DNA of 64,000 nt from Bacteroidetes bacterium UBA7662 (GTDB lineage Bacteria; Bacteroidota; Bacteroidia; UBA7662), in NCBI GenBank assembly GCA_002483345.1, contig DLHS01000018.1:62001-126000 (forward strand), read 5' to 3'. Of this stretch, positions 26,599 to 35,599 are shown piece after piece. Numbering within the stretch: position 1 is the first letter of the stretch; each line of letters starts with the position of its first letter. A model generated the notes under the pieces. That model was not told the DNA's origin. It saw only the letters and a list, made by a program, of their open reading frames with translations, and did no database searches. The position numbers and the translations under genes are program-made.

Positions 26599-27402
26599 AT
26601 GATCCGATTAATTTTATGGCTGTGCCTTGTTTCATTGAGCAGCCAGGCACAACAGACCATCGGTCTTAAAACAGGCCCGTCATGGCTTAAACGACAGGAC
26701 CTCGTCTTCTCTGCCAGTACCCGTTCCGCTTTTACACCCGTCAGTACAGGGATTTCCTATGAGCATGCCGGCCAAAAACACAGGCAGCAGATACAACTGC
26801 TATATACCGGGCTGACCGGCAAAGAGCATGTTTTTACCTATCAGGAACAGTATTTCAACGGCGCTACACAGACCAGTCCTTCGAATTGGCTGTTCCTAGA
26901 CCTCCACTTCCACTGGCAATATGTTGTAAAGGAGGCCGGCAAATACGACATTGCCCTGGGAGGTGCAACCGCTGCGCAGTTGGGCGCGCTCTTTTATGGT
27001 TATGCCGATCAGGTGTTTGGCTATACACATCAGTTCAGAGTCAGTCCGACCCTGACCTGGCGTTTCAGGCCTGCACCTAAACACCAGTTCACACTGCATT
27101 ATGAACAAAACCTCATCGCCTGGGTGGCACGCTCACCCTATGCCATGAACGACGATGCCTTTATTGCCGATCAACAATCGCACAACGATTTCAGAACCCT
27201 TTGGAATACCCTGGGGAGGGCCCGGCTTGTCGGGCCGGCTGCTTTCATACACGCCCGCCTGCAGCTAAACTACCGGTATAGGCTGGGTAAACACTGGCAA
27301 ACAGGACTCGTCCATACATTGTATTACGAGCAAACCGACCTGGGTGCACCGCTCAGAGCATTAGGATCTCACCATTTACTCGGATTTTATTACCAGTTCT
27401 GA
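26599..27402 (+). CDS. Hypothetical exported protein, probable outer-membrane barrel
   Basis: 267 aa. Signal peptide about 1-18 (LVSLSSQAQ). The mature chain is rich in aromatic, strand-like stretches (LDLHFHWQYV, FTLHYEQNLIAWVAR, LQLNYRYRLGKHW, HHLLGFYYQF) and ends in Phe, as in outer-membrane barrels. I do not recognise a family. The next gene, an S41 peptidase lipoprotein, starts one base after its stop, so the two are probably co-expressed. A near-consensus -7 match (TTCCTTTG) lies about 20 bases before the start. Confidence 0.6.
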   Translation: MIRLILWLCLVSLSSQAQQTIGLKTGPSWLKRQDLVFSASTRSAFTPVSTGISYEHAGQKHRQQIQLLYTGLTGKEHVFTYQEQYFNGATQTSPSNWLFLDLHFHWQYVVKEAGKYDIALGGATAAQLGALFYGYADQVFGYTHQFRVSPTLTWRFRPAPKHQFTLHYEQNLIAWVARSPYAMNDDAFIADQQSHNDFRTLWNTLGRARLVGPAAFIHARLQLNYRYRLGKHWQTGLVHTLYYEQTDLGAPLRALGSHHLLGFYYQF

Positions 27403-27403
27403 C

Positions 27404-28402
27404 ATGAAAAAAATCTGCTGCTGCCTTTGTATCTGTTTGTACAGTTGCACCCCCTTTGGTTTTTTACCTGAACCGGCAGACCATCCCGTGGCGGTGGTGG
27501 ATGAGCTCTACAAGCAATTCAAAGACAGGTATGCGCTGTTTGAGCAAAGGGGCCTCAACTGGGACAGTACGTATGCTGTTAACCGGGGAAGGGTATTTGA
27601 AGGCATGACAGACGACTCTCTGTTTAATGTTCTTACCCGGATGCTTGCACCCCTTGATGACGGGCATGTGCAACTGATGGTTCCCGGTAAGGATAAATGG
27701 TACAGCAACCGGATTTATCGCGAAGGGCTTGGATTTGAGCTGTTTGATACCCTTTTTATCCAGCAAAACTACCTGCGTGCCACGGAAAGGGGTGATGGTT
27801 ATTTCAAAGGACAAATCGGGAACCACCTTTATGTTCATTTTACCTACATAGGGGCTCCCTGGCTACAGCTTCCCGGCTGGTTAAAAACCATGCCGGCCAA
27901 CAGTGTGCTGATACTGGATTTGCGGCATAATTCCGGAGGAGATTTTACGTATGCCCTCGAAGCCTTGCGTTGGCTGAACGGGGAAAGACGCAGCGTTTTC
28001 CTTTCACGCACCAAAAACGGACCGTCAGGTGACGCCTATACTCCCTGGTACAACTGGTTCCTGGAAAAGGTGGATAATCCGGTTCAAAATAAAGTTATTG
28101 TCCTAACTGACCGTTTCACGTTGAGTGCCGCCGAAAGAACCACCATGATGTTGCGTTCGCTGCCGAATGTGAAGCTGCTGGGGGATACGACGAACGGAGG
28201 GATCTCTACCGTGGTTTACCGCGATTTACCCAACCGATGGATTACGCGTATTCCGGTACAACAGGTACTGAGCCCATCCGGGGAGAACTTTGAAGGGCAG
28301 GGCATACCCCCGCAGGAAATTGTGTTAAACCCATCGGCACCTAAGCTTCTGGGAACCGATCTGGTATTAGACAGAGCCATTCAGCTCGCTAATATGCCCT
28401 GA
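27404..28402 (+). CDS. S41 family peptidase-like lipoprotein
   Basis: 332 aa. The N-terminus ends in a lipobox-like LYSC (lipidation at about Cys15). The C-terminal-processing peptidase core is visible as LILDLRHNSGGDFTYALEA and VIVLTDRFTLSAAERTTMML with the presumed catalytic Ser, followed by KLLGDTTNGG. There is no PDZ domain. Relatives cleave peptides in the periplasm; in Bacteroidota many are tail-specific-protease-like with unknown targets. Confidence 0.85.
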   Translation: MKKICCCLCICLYSCTPFGFLPEPADHPVAVVDELYKQFKDRYALFEQRGLNWDSTYAVNRGRVFEGMTDDSLFNVLTRMLAPLDDGHVQLMVPGKDKWYSNRIYREGLGFELFDTLFIQQNYLRATERGDGYFKGQIGNHLYVHFTYIGAPWLQLPGWLKTMPANSVLILDLRHNSGGDFTYALEALRWLNGERRSVFLSRTKNGPSGDAYTPWYNWFLEKVDNPVQNKVIVLTDRFTLSAAERTTMMLRSLPNVKLLGDTTNGGISTVVYRDLPNRWITRIPVQQVLSPSGENFEGQGIPPQEIVLNPSAPKLLGTDLVLDRAIQLANMP

Positions 28403-28479
28403 TTGCCTCTCTGCTCTTTGAACCGCAGCTTCTTTGAAAAGAAGGCAGGATTTCAATGCTCATGCGGTATTTTTACAAA

Positions 28480-28905
28480 ATGAAGTACCTGATCCCGCTT
28501 TTCCTTTTGGGATGGATGGCCTGCGATACCACCTCAGAAAAAACAACTGCTACTGACGGAACACCCCTGGTGGTTTATGAGGGAATCATTCCTTGTGCAG
28601 ATTGTGCCGGCATCAGACTGGAACTGGCTTTAGATGAGGCGAGCAGTCTGCCGCGTCGCGCCTACCGACTCACTGAGACCTATCTTGGGACTACTGAAAA
28701 AGACAGTATTTTCTCCCGTTTCGGCAGTTACAGGGTGATTCGGGGAAACAAACAGCATCCGGATATCGAGCTTTATGAAATTGACCCTGATTTAAAAGAA
28801 AACCGGTATTTCATCCGCAAAAGTCCCGACACCTTGTTGGTTGCTGACCGGCAAGGCAATTTGATCGACAGTAAACTACCCTATTACCTTATCCAAAAAC
28901 CATGA
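28480..28905 (+). CDS. NlpE-like lipoprotein
   Basis: 141 aa with the start set at MKYLIPLFLLGWMAC; an upstream Met at 28456 would add eight residues. A lipobox-like WMAC gives the lipidated Cys. The segment YEGIIPCADCAGIRLELALD is the NlpE N-terminal signature with its CxxC, known from a copper-responsive outer-membrane lipoprotein of E. coli. The family link is good but the copper role is untested here. The stop overlaps the MazG gene (ATGA). Confidence 0.8.
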   Translation: MKYLIPLFLLGWMACDTTSEKTTATDGTPLVVYEGIIPCADCAGIRLELALDEASSLPRRAYRLTETYLGTTEKDSIFSRFGSYRVIRGNKQHPDIELYEIDPDLKENRYFIRKSPDTLLVADRQGNLIDSKLPYYLIQKP

Positions 28906-29243
28906 ATCAGGAAACGTTAAGTCTGAAACAGGCTCAGGAAGATGTAGACGCCTGGATAAAAAGTATCGGTGTCCGTTATTTCAACGAGCTTACCAATACC
29001 GCTATCCTCATGGAAGAAGTGGGTGAGCTTGCCCGTCTGATGTCCCGTACTTATGGGGAACAATCGTTCAAGGAGAGTGACAAAAACCGTGATTTAGGAG
29101 ATGAAATGGCCGATGTGCTTTGGGTTTTGATCTGCCTCGCGAATCAAACCGGTGTTGATTTAACCGCCGCCTTCAAGGCCAACCTTGCCAAAAAAACAAA
29201 CCGGGACAGTGAAAGGCATCTCGGGAACAAAAAACTAAGGTAG
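28902..29243 (+). CDS. MazG-like nucleotide pyrophosphohydrolase
   Basis: 113 aa. The metal-binding pattern of the all-alpha NTP pyrophosphatase fold is visible: ILMEEVGELARLM (ExxE) and LGDEMADVLWVLICLAN (ExxD). Such enzymes hydrolyse non-canonical or excess NTPs to NMP and PPi in the cytoplasm. It is translationally coupled to the NlpE-like gene by a four-base overlap. Confidence 0.88.
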   Translation: MNQETLSLKQAQEDVDAWIKSIGVRYFNELTNTAILMEEVGELARLMSRTYGEQSFKESDKNRDLGDEMADVLWVLICLANQTGVDLTAAFKANLAKKTNRDSERHLGNKKLR

Positions 29244-29275
29244 ACGCACAAAGAGGAACAATCCACAGGCATATA

Positions 29276-29330
29276 TCCCCCTCTCCACTCTCCCATCTCC
29301 ACTCTCCACTCCCCACTCCCCCATCTCCAC
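29276..29330. repeat. Pyrimidine-rich tract with CTCCACTC units
   Basis: About 55 bases composed almost only of C and T with periodic A, built from CTCTCCACTC and CCCCACTCC units. It lies between the MazG gene and the converging symporter gene. The same words recur at 40717-40829. Confidence 0.7.
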
Positions 29331-29376
29331 CGGAAGTCAATGGTCCGTTAACCCGAACCCCGCTCTCCGGGCTACC

Positions 29377-30252
29377 CTAAATATCCAGCTCCGCACGCTG
29401 ACGCGACCAAAGCACTACGGCCCCTGCTGTCACAAACATCATAAGACTATAAATCGCGGCTGGAATCGCTATTTCAGTATTATTCAGTATAACAGGACTC
29501 AAGGCAATGGCAATGGCCAGCGTGCCATTCTGAATGCCTGTCTCGATGCTGATTGCGACCCTTTGTTTGAAGTCGAGGCGCCAGAACAAGCCTGAGATAT
29601 AGCCCAGCAGCAAGGCTCCCAGATTGAGCAGCAAGGCCGGCACACCTGCTTCCCTGAAATAAGGAAGAATATTTTCTCTTTCCTTCAGGATGGCAAGCAG
29701 CAGTATCAATACAAAAAAAACAGCCGAAATAATGTTTACTGACTTAAGTGCCCGGTTTGTAAAGTCCGGAAACCGTTGTTTGATATACATGCCAATGCTC
29801 ACCGGGAAAATAGTTACGGCAAAAATCTGTGCGAATGTCTCAAACAGCGGTAGTTGGACTGCTTGTTCCCCACCCATAAAATAAGACAGGGAGAAGTTAA
29901 GCATGAACGGCAAAGTAAAATTGGCTATTACACTGCTGATTGCAGTGAGCGTGATAGACAAGGCCAGATCTGCTTTGGCGAGGTGGGAAATAAGGTTGGA
30001 AGTAGCTCCGCCGGGACAAAGTGACAGTAACATCAACCCTACTGCCAGTTCTGGTCTGAGGTCGAATGCCATCACCAGCAAAAAGCCGAGCAAAGGCAGC
30101 AGCACCATTTGGTTCCCTAACCCAATCAGGACAGCTCTGGGGTATTTGGCTATACGTTTGAAGTCGTCGAAAGTAAGTGTCATGCCCATTCCAAGCATGA
30201 TAATGCCCAATGCAAGGGGCAGAAAAAGTGCGGTGACGGCGCTTTGTTCCAT
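29377..30252 (-). CDS. Bile acid:sodium symporter family transporter
   Basis: 291 aa with about nine or ten membrane segments. The opening FLPLALGIIMLGMGMTLTFDDFKRI and the SLCPGGATSNLISHLAKAD segment are typical of the BASS family, which moves organic anions with Na+ across the inner membrane. Bacterial members take up substrates such as pantoate or 2-keto acids; the ligand here is unknown. It is the last gene of the minus-strand run after gcvT and comB, 75 bases after comB, and may have its own promoter. Confidence 0.88.
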   Translation of the reverse strand: MEQSAVTALFLPLALGIIMLGMGMTLTFDDFKRIAKYPRAVLIGLGNQMVLLPLLGFLLVMAFDLRPELAVGLMLLSLCPGGATSNLISHLAKADLALSITLTAISSVIANFTLPFMLNFSLSYFMGGEQAVQLPLFETFAQIFAVTIFPVSIGMYIKQRFPDFTNRALKSVNIISAVFFVLILLLAILKERENILPYFREAGVPALLLNLGALLLGYISGLFWRLDFKQRVAISIETGIQNGTLAIAIALSPVILNNTEIAIPAAIYSLMMFVTAGAVVLWSRQRAELDI

Positions 30253-30327
30253 AACTTATAGGTTCAGTTACCAGCAAATTATGAAAAAAAGCCGAACTAG
30301 CTTACCTGAAACAGGTCAGTATCCTGA

Positions 30328-31041
30328 TTAGTGCGCGTGCAATTCTTCCCCCCGCAGGACAGGCAGGCTGCGGCTCAGGTTGAGGGTCATACAAAGTTTG
30401 ATATCTTCTTCGATGCCCATTTTAGCCAGTCTCTGGTAGTGAGAAGAATGGCGGATAAACCCAAAAAGGTCTTTTTTAGCCTTTTCGTATAATAGTTTGG
30501 CTGCCAGCGCCGCATCACAACTGATTTGTTGTTTCACAGCCAGTTGTTCCACTACTGCTCCCGCAAAGAGGGTATCTTCCAGGTTAAAATTATCTTTCCA
30601 GCCGGCACAAACCAGTAACACATCTTCCGGGCGTTTGGCCAGGTAGTCTACTACCACCTGCAGATTCACAAAACTCCCGATGAGTACTTCCCGGGCAGAT
30701 GCTGAAAGTTGTATGGCTTTGGTGCCGTTGGTGGTAGTTAGGGCAACTTTTTTGCCTTTGACCTTCCCATTCATGTAGGCGAAGGGAGAATTGCCAAAAT
30801 CAAAACCATCCACTACCTGCCCGTTTCTTTCGGCAGCAGCCAGATAACCTTGCGATTTGAGCGCGAGACTTTCTTCCGGAGTTGCTACCGGGCGGATGCT
30901 TTGAACGCCATGCTCAAAGCCCATACAGATGGCTGTGGTGGCACGTAACACATCTATCACCACCACCAGTTTGTCTTCGAGCTGATAAAGCGGCAAAAGC
31001 AGCGGGGTCAGGCAGACCTCAATCTTCCTTCCTTCCGTCAT
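30328..31041 (-). CDS. comB: 2-phosphosulfolactate phosphatase family protein (ComB)
   Basis: 237 aa. Motifs: LVVVIDVLRATTAICMGFEHG, LAAERNGQVVDGFDFGNSP and KVALTTTNGTKAI. The family removes phosphate from 2-phosphosulfolactate in coenzyme M synthesis, but it is widespread in non-methanogens where the role is uncertain, possibly sulfolactate metabolism. It starts 2 bases after the gcvT stop, so it is co-transcribed with gcvT. Confidence 0.88.
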   Translation of the reverse strand: MTEGRKIEVCLTPLLLPLYQLEDKLVVVIDVLRATTAICMGFEHGVQSIRPVATPEESLALKSQGYLAAAERNGQVVDGFDFGNSPFAYMNGKVKGKKVALTTTNGTKAIQLSASAREVLIGSFVNLQVVVDYLAKRPEDVLLVCAGWKDNFNLEDTLFAGAVVEQLAVKQQISCDAALAAKLLYEKAKKDLFGFIRHSSHYQRLAKMGIEEDIKLCMTLNLSRSLPVLRGEELHAH

Positions 31042-31043
31042 GC

Positions 31044-32129
31044 TCAGGGTGCCTGGTAAAAAGGCAATTTCACGACCACCGCTTTAATCAGCTTATCCCG
31101 GATATCGATGAAAAGTTCACTGCCAACCGAAGCATATGCGGATGTTACATAACCCATACCTATCAGTTTGCCGGTAGAAGGTGATTCACTGCCGGAGGTA
31201 ACTTCTCCCAGTAATTCACCGGCTGCATTTTTAATACTGTAATGCTGACGGGGAATGCCTCTGTCGATCATCTCGAAAGCCACCAGCTTTTTTTGAAGTC
31301 CGGCGGTTTTTTGCTGCTGCAGATAATCGCTGTCGATGAATTCTTTGGTGAATTTGGTGATCCAGCCTAAACCGGCTTCCAGGGGAGAAGTGGTATCGTT
31401 GATATCATTGCCGTAAAGGCAAAAGCCCATTTCCAGCCGCAGGGTATCGCGGCAACCCAGACCAGCCGGCAGAATCCCGTAATCGGCACCTGCTTCCATG
31501 ATCAGATTCCATACTTTGGTAGCAGATGAATTGGGAAGATAGAGCTCAAAACCACCGGCTCCGGTATAGCCTGTTGCCGAAATGATTACATCTTCCACCC
31601 CGGCGAAGGTACCGGCTACAAAATGGTAATAAGGAATATCGGCCAGCTTCACCTCCGTAAGTTTTTGCAGTACTTCTGTTGCTTTAGGCCCCTGAACCGC
31701 CAGCAGCGACAGGTTTTCTGACATATCTTCCAGCTCCACATCCCATTCGTTGTGTTTGCTGATCCAATTCCAGTCTTTTTCAATGTTGGAGGCATTCACC
31801 ACCAGCAGATATTTCTCATCGCTCAGGCAGTACACCAGCAAATCGTCTACGATTCCGCCTTGTCCGTTTGGCAAACAGCTATATTGTACCTTACCTGGTG
31901 AAAGTTTAGCGGCATCATTACTCGTAACATACTGGATGAGATCAAGTGCGTGCGGCCCTTTCACCAGAAATTCGCCCATATGTGAAACATCAAACATACC
32001 CAACGCCTGACGAACTGCCTGATGCTCAGCCTTGATCCCGCTGTAGCTCACAGGCATGTTATAACCCGCAAAAGGGACCATTTTTGCACCAAGTTTCAGA
32101 TGAGTTTCATAAAGTGCAGTATTTTTCAT
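31044..32129 (-). CDS. gcvT: Aminomethyltransferase (glycine cleavage system T protein)
   Basis: 361 aa from the ATG at 32129, which gives the usual MKNTALYETHLKLGAKMVPF opening. The frame stays open to 32372, but a -7 box at 32149-32156 and the divergent lpxD-like gene exclude the extension. Motifs: VSHMGEFLVKGP, TGYTGAGGFELYLP and GLGCRDTLRLEMGFCLYGND. GcvT transfers the methylene group of the aminomethyl-lipoyl H protein to tetrahydrofolate, releasing ammonia. Other gcv genes are not in the window. Confidence 0.96.
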   Translation of the reverse strand: MKNTALYETHLKLGAKMVPFAGYNMPVSYSGIKAEHQAVRQALGMFDVSHMGEFLVKGPHALDLIQYVTSNDAAKLSPGKVQYSCLPNGQGGIVDDLLVYCLSDEKYLLVVNASNIEKDWNWISKHNEWDVELEDMSENLSLLAVQGPKATEVLQKLTEVKLADIPYYHFVAGTFAGVEDVIISATGYTGAGGFELYLPNSSATKVWNLIMEAGADYGILPAGLGCRDTLRLEMGFCLYGNDINDTTSPLEAGLGWITKFTKEFIDSDYLQQQKTAGLQKKLVAFEMIDRGIPRQHYSIKNAAGELLGEVTSGSESPSTGKLIGMGYVTSAYASVGSELFIDIRDKLIKAVVVKLPFYQAP

Positions 32130-32148
32130 CGGGGCGTAGTATTTTGGG

Positions 32149-32156
32149 CAAAAGTA
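32149..32156 (-). promoter_or_regulatory. -7 box of gcvT promoter
   Basis: On the minus strand TACTTTTG matches TAnnTTTG exactly, 19 bases before the gcvT ATG. It supports the shorter gcvT start. Confidence 0.6.
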
Positions 32157-32204
32157 CGATAAATCTGAGTTCCTCACCGCCCCATTTTTACTGATTTCAT
32201 TGTC

Positions 32205-33161
32205 ATGAAACTGCAACAATCCATAACCCTTGGCGAAGCCGCCAGCTACCTCAAATGCCGCATGATCGGAAATCCCGAAATGAGCATTCACGGACTGAAC
32301 GAAATACACAAAGTCACTGAAGGAGATCTCTCCTTTGTGGATTATCACAAATATTACGACAGAGCCCTGCAATCAGAAGCATCCGTCATACTCATCAACG
32401 CGGAAGTTGATTTCCCTCCGCACAAAGGCATCCTCATCAGCGATGATCCATTCCGCGATTATAACCGCCTGGTACAACGTTATTACGATACCAATCCAAT
32501 CATGGGAGATAAGTACATCGTTGGGAAAGATGTCAGCATGGGAAAAAATGTGGTGCTGATGGAAAATGTGGTGATAGGTGACCGTGTAACCATAGGCGAT
32601 AACTGCCGGTTTTTCCCGAATGTGGTCATCCAGAACGATACCGTAATCGGCAACAACGTTATCATTCACGCCAATTCAACCATCGGATCGGATGCTTTCT
32701 ACTATAAAAAAAGGCCATCAGGCTACGATAAACTTCTCAGCTGCGGCCGGGTGGTGATTCACAACGATGTGGAGATAGGTTCCGGCTGCACCATCGACAA
32801 AGGTGTCAGCGGTGATACCATCATCGGGGAAGGCACTAAATTCGACAATCAGGTACATATCGGGCACGGTGCTGTGATTGGCCGTAATTGCCTTTTTGCG
32901 GCTCAGGTGGGTGTTGGCGGAAAAACCATCATTCAGGACGAGGTAACCCTCTGGGGCCAGGTAGGGGTCCAGAAAGATATCCTCATCGAAAAAGGAGCCG
33001 TCGTATTGGGGCAGTCTGGCGTGTCAAAATCGCTCAAGGGAAATAAAGTATACTTTGGCAGCCCAGCCGGCGATGCCAAAAACCGGTACCGGGAACTCAC
33101 CTACCTCCGCCGCCTGCCCGATTTTATGGACGGGTTTAATACAAATCCGCATCACGATTAG
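32205..33161 (+). CDS. Second LpxD-like UDP-3-O-acylglucosamine N-acyltransferase
   Basis: 318 aa. An N-terminal uridine-binding-like domain (about 1-100, GLNEIHKVTEGDLSFVDYHK) is followed by a left-handed beta-helix of hexapeptide repeats (about 105-290). VHIGHGAVIGRN carries a His where LpxD has its catalytic His, so the protein looks active. A separate lpxD lies upstream of lpxC-fabZ at the left end of the window. Bacteroidota often carry two LpxD homologues; the second may use another acyl chain or acceptor. It is divergent from gcvT and monocistronic. Confidence 0.85.
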   Translation: MKLQQSITLGEAASYLKCRMIGNPEMSIHGLNEIHKVTEGDLSFVDYHKYYDRALQSEASVILINAEVDFPPHKGILISDDPFRDYNRLVQRYYDTNPIMGDKYIVGKDVSMGKNVVLMENVVIGDRVTIGDNCRFFPNVVIQNDTVIGNNVIIHANSTIGSDAFYYKKRPSGYDKLLSCGRVVIHNDVEIGSGCTIDKGVSGDTIIGEGTKFDNQVHIGHGAVIGRNCLFAAQVGVGGKTIIQDEVTLWGQVGVQKDILIEKGAVVLGQSGVSKSLKGNKVYFGSPAGDAKNRYRELTYLRRLPDFMDGFNTNPHHD

Positions 33162-33184
33162 CATACCCGACAGATAAATAATCC

Positions 33185-35554
33185 TTACCTGCTGAGATAT
33201 ACACTGGTTCCTTTCTGGCGTATTTCACGACTGGCCACACCCAGTAAAGTAACCCTGACTGCATAAAACCCGGTTTCGGCAGGAAGTCCGTTTATGTTGC
33301 CATCCCAGGCCTGTGCGGGTTCTGCAGACTCAAAAACAACTTTCCCCCAGCGATCGAAAATGGTGAGCTCAAATAGCTGCGGGCTGCAGTCGTATACCGG
33401 CATATAAACATCATTTAATCCATCCCCATTGGGGGTAAAGGCCGTTGGCAAAAACAGCTGACAATCACACCTTTCCCTGCCTATGCGGACATTAAGCTGC
33501 TGCTGAAAACAAGGGTGGTCTACCGCTACATATCCGTCAAAGGCTTTTGTCAGGCTTCTTACCGCATTGGTATCGCCATCCTGCCAGCGGATGTGGGTAT
33601 AGGCATCCCAGCTGAAATCTGCCAGATAAGGCAAACTCTGGCAAACCACCGTGTCGGTTTCCGTCCATGCAGGCGCATATAGTTCCCGGATATGAATACT
33701 GTCGACAAATTTGCCGCAATGGTTCTCCACAACCACCGGAAGAACCCCTGTACCCGACGACCAGGTATAGCTATCGCCCGAGCTTCCATCCGGCCATTCC
33801 CAGCGATAATTGCCAGGTTGGATTTGTAAAAGAAGGGCTTGACCTGCACAAACCACTGTATCGGCAGGCAGAAGGGTGAGTGGACGGGGGTTATGACTCA
33901 CATAAAAGCTGTCGCGGTACTGCCCGCAGGGGCCTTGTACTTCTACCCACCACCAGCCTGGTTGCGATATTACTTTAGAAGCCACACTGTCGCCGTCCGA
34001 CCAGCGATACCCGAAAGTGGCGGCCTCTTCCTGGGAAGCCTGCACCACAAGGCTGTTGCCGTCACAAACGGTTGTGTCCTGCAGCTTATCTTCCGGGGGC
34101 CGGGGGATGAATACAGAGTCTTGCATCACCAGGGTTTGCCCGCAGTAGGTGGCAGTAGCTGTGATATGGTAAGTGCCAGGTTGCACATAGTGGTGGGTAA
34201 TGTCATAGAGGGTATCGCCCTGATATAGCTGACCATCCCCCATCTCCCATTGTATGTGCCGGAGGTTTCTGGTTTCATTCAGTGAGAAAGTAACCGGTTG
34301 CCCGGTACAGGCTGCGGTTTTAGAGAACCGGAAACGTCTGGGGTGGTTATAATGGGCGCGTGTAACCGAAAACTGATACTCCCCGAATATTTCTGTCCGA
34401 AAACCAGGGAGGGGCAGGTAGCCGAATTCGAGGGTTGCAACGCCTAAAACTGAATCTGCCTGCTGTATTCTGCCGATGGCTGTATTTCCGTTGATGATTT
34501 CATAATGCACAAAATACACCCTGCCGTCGGGCATGGCTGCAAAATCTGAAATCAGCGTATCCTGTAAATCCCGTGCGATAAAACCCCTGGTTACCGCCAG
34601 AGAATCCCAAACCGAAAGATCAAACTGGTAAAACCGCTGTCGGAAGGGTATGCTGCGGAAATCATTGGTGAAAAGGTATAAAAACTGCCCGGAAGGGCTG
34701 TACTGCATGGCCGTCAGCTGTAAATCACCTGCCAAAGGCCGGTAATAAATACTTTGCGGATAAACCGGCAAACGATCGTACAATCTCCCCTGGCTCCTGT
34801 CGAATTTAAAAAGGGTAAAAGCACCCTTCTGCATGTTCAGGGTGATGTTTGTTTCATCCGGACTGAGCATACAGTTGGTAAACACAGGAGGGTCAAAACT
34901 GTGGATATAAACCGGTGCATGTGGGACGGGTAACCCAAGTGATTGTCCGTCGAACAAGCGCACCACTGGCTGATAATAGTTATGGCCCATTGCCCTGAAG
35001 TAAACCAACCAGTTATCCCGGCGATTTTCATGGCGGATGACCTGATGCATTCCGAAGACCACGGAGTCGCTGAGGCGTTCAACCAGTAATGTATCAAAGG
35101 TAAAACGGTTATACGTGACCAAGGCAAGCTGCTGAACCATGGAGAATTCCGGGTACTTTCTCCTGAAAGGCATCAGTACATGCATCAGGCTGTCATTGGT
35201 CCAGTCGGGGAACGGCAGCGAAAACCCTCTTCCGCTGGTATCTGCATAAATCCCGGCATTTTCGTAACCGGCACCGGCCCTGCTTCTGGTGAAGATGGTG
35301 CTGATCTGATGATCTATGCCGGCACCGTCACAATCAGGGTGAATAGCCTGATTCGTAATATCAATAAAATCGAAGGTATCGTTGTAATAAACCTGCTGCG
35401 GCCCTAAAGAAGGGAGCCCCACCAAATCAGGCGGTTGCAGCTGAAGCATCAGCCTTCCCTCGAAGAACAAAAAATTACCTTCCTGCTGTGCGCGGAGTTT
35501 GCCATGCATGGCAAGAACTCCAAAAAAAAAGCAAAAAAATATCCGGCAAAGCAC
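33185..35554 (-). CDS. Large exported protein with PKD-like domain and type B T9SS sorting domain (CHU_C)
   Basis: 789 aa with a GTG start; the next in-frame ATG falls inside the signal peptide. Signal peptide about 1-23 (FFGVLAMHGKLRAQ). The N-terminal half (about 30-390) reads like a repetitive beta-propeller, a PKD-like domain lies at about 415-475 (HYVQPGTYHITATATYCGQ), and further beta-rich Cys-containing modules follow. The C-terminus (FLPTAFTPNGDGLNDVY, FDRWGKVVFES, AWDGNINGLPAETGFYAVR) is the gliding-motility-associated CTD recognised by the type IX secretion system. The protein should be on or outside the cell surface; its function is unknown. Confidence 0.88.
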   Translation of the reverse strand: MLCRIFFCFFFGVLAMHGKLRAQQEGNFLFFEGRLMLQLQPPDLVGLPSLGPQQVYYNDTFDFIDITNQAIHPDCDGAGIDHQISTIFTRSRAGAGYENAGIYADTSGRGFSLPFPDWTNDSLMHVLMPFRRKYPEFSMVQQLALVTYNRFTFDTLLVERLSDSVVFGMHQVIRHENRRDNWLVYFRAMGHNYYQPVVRLFDGQSLGLPVPHAPVYIHSFDPPVFTNCMLSPDETNITLNMQKGAFTLFKFDRSQGRLYDRLPVYPQSIYYRPLAGDLQLTAMQYSPSGQFLYLFTNDFRSIPFRQRFYQFDLSVWDSLAVTRGFIARDLQDTLISDFAAMPDGRVYFVHYEIINGNTAIGRIQQADSVLGVATLEFGYLPLPGFRTEIFGEYQFSVTRAHYNHPRRFRFSKTAACTGQPVTFSLNETRNLRHIQWEMGDGQLYQGDTLYDITHHYVQPGTYHITATATYCGQTLVMQDSVFIPRPPEDKLQDTTVCDGNSLVVQASQEEAATFGYRWSDGDSVASKVISQPGWWWVEVQGPCGQYRDSFYVSHNPRPLTLLPADTVVCAGQALLLQIQPGNYRWEWPDGSSGDSYTWSSGTGVLPVVVENHCGKFVDSIHIRELYAPAWTETDTVVCQSLPYLADFSWDAYTHIRWQDGDTNAVRSLTKAFDGYVAVDHPCFQQQLNVRIGRERCDCQLFLPTAFTPNGDGLNDVYMPVYDCSPQLFELTIFDRWGKVVFESAEPAQAWDGNINGLPAETGFYAVRVTLLGVASREIRQKGTSVYLSR

Positions 35555-35599
35555 AGCCCAAGATACTGGCTCAAGGGCTCAGTTCAGATTAAAATATGC

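Noticed and set aside
29276..29330. CRISPR-like periodic repeats
   Set aside because: Units are short, irregular and lack unique spacers; this is a low-complexity pyrimidine tract.
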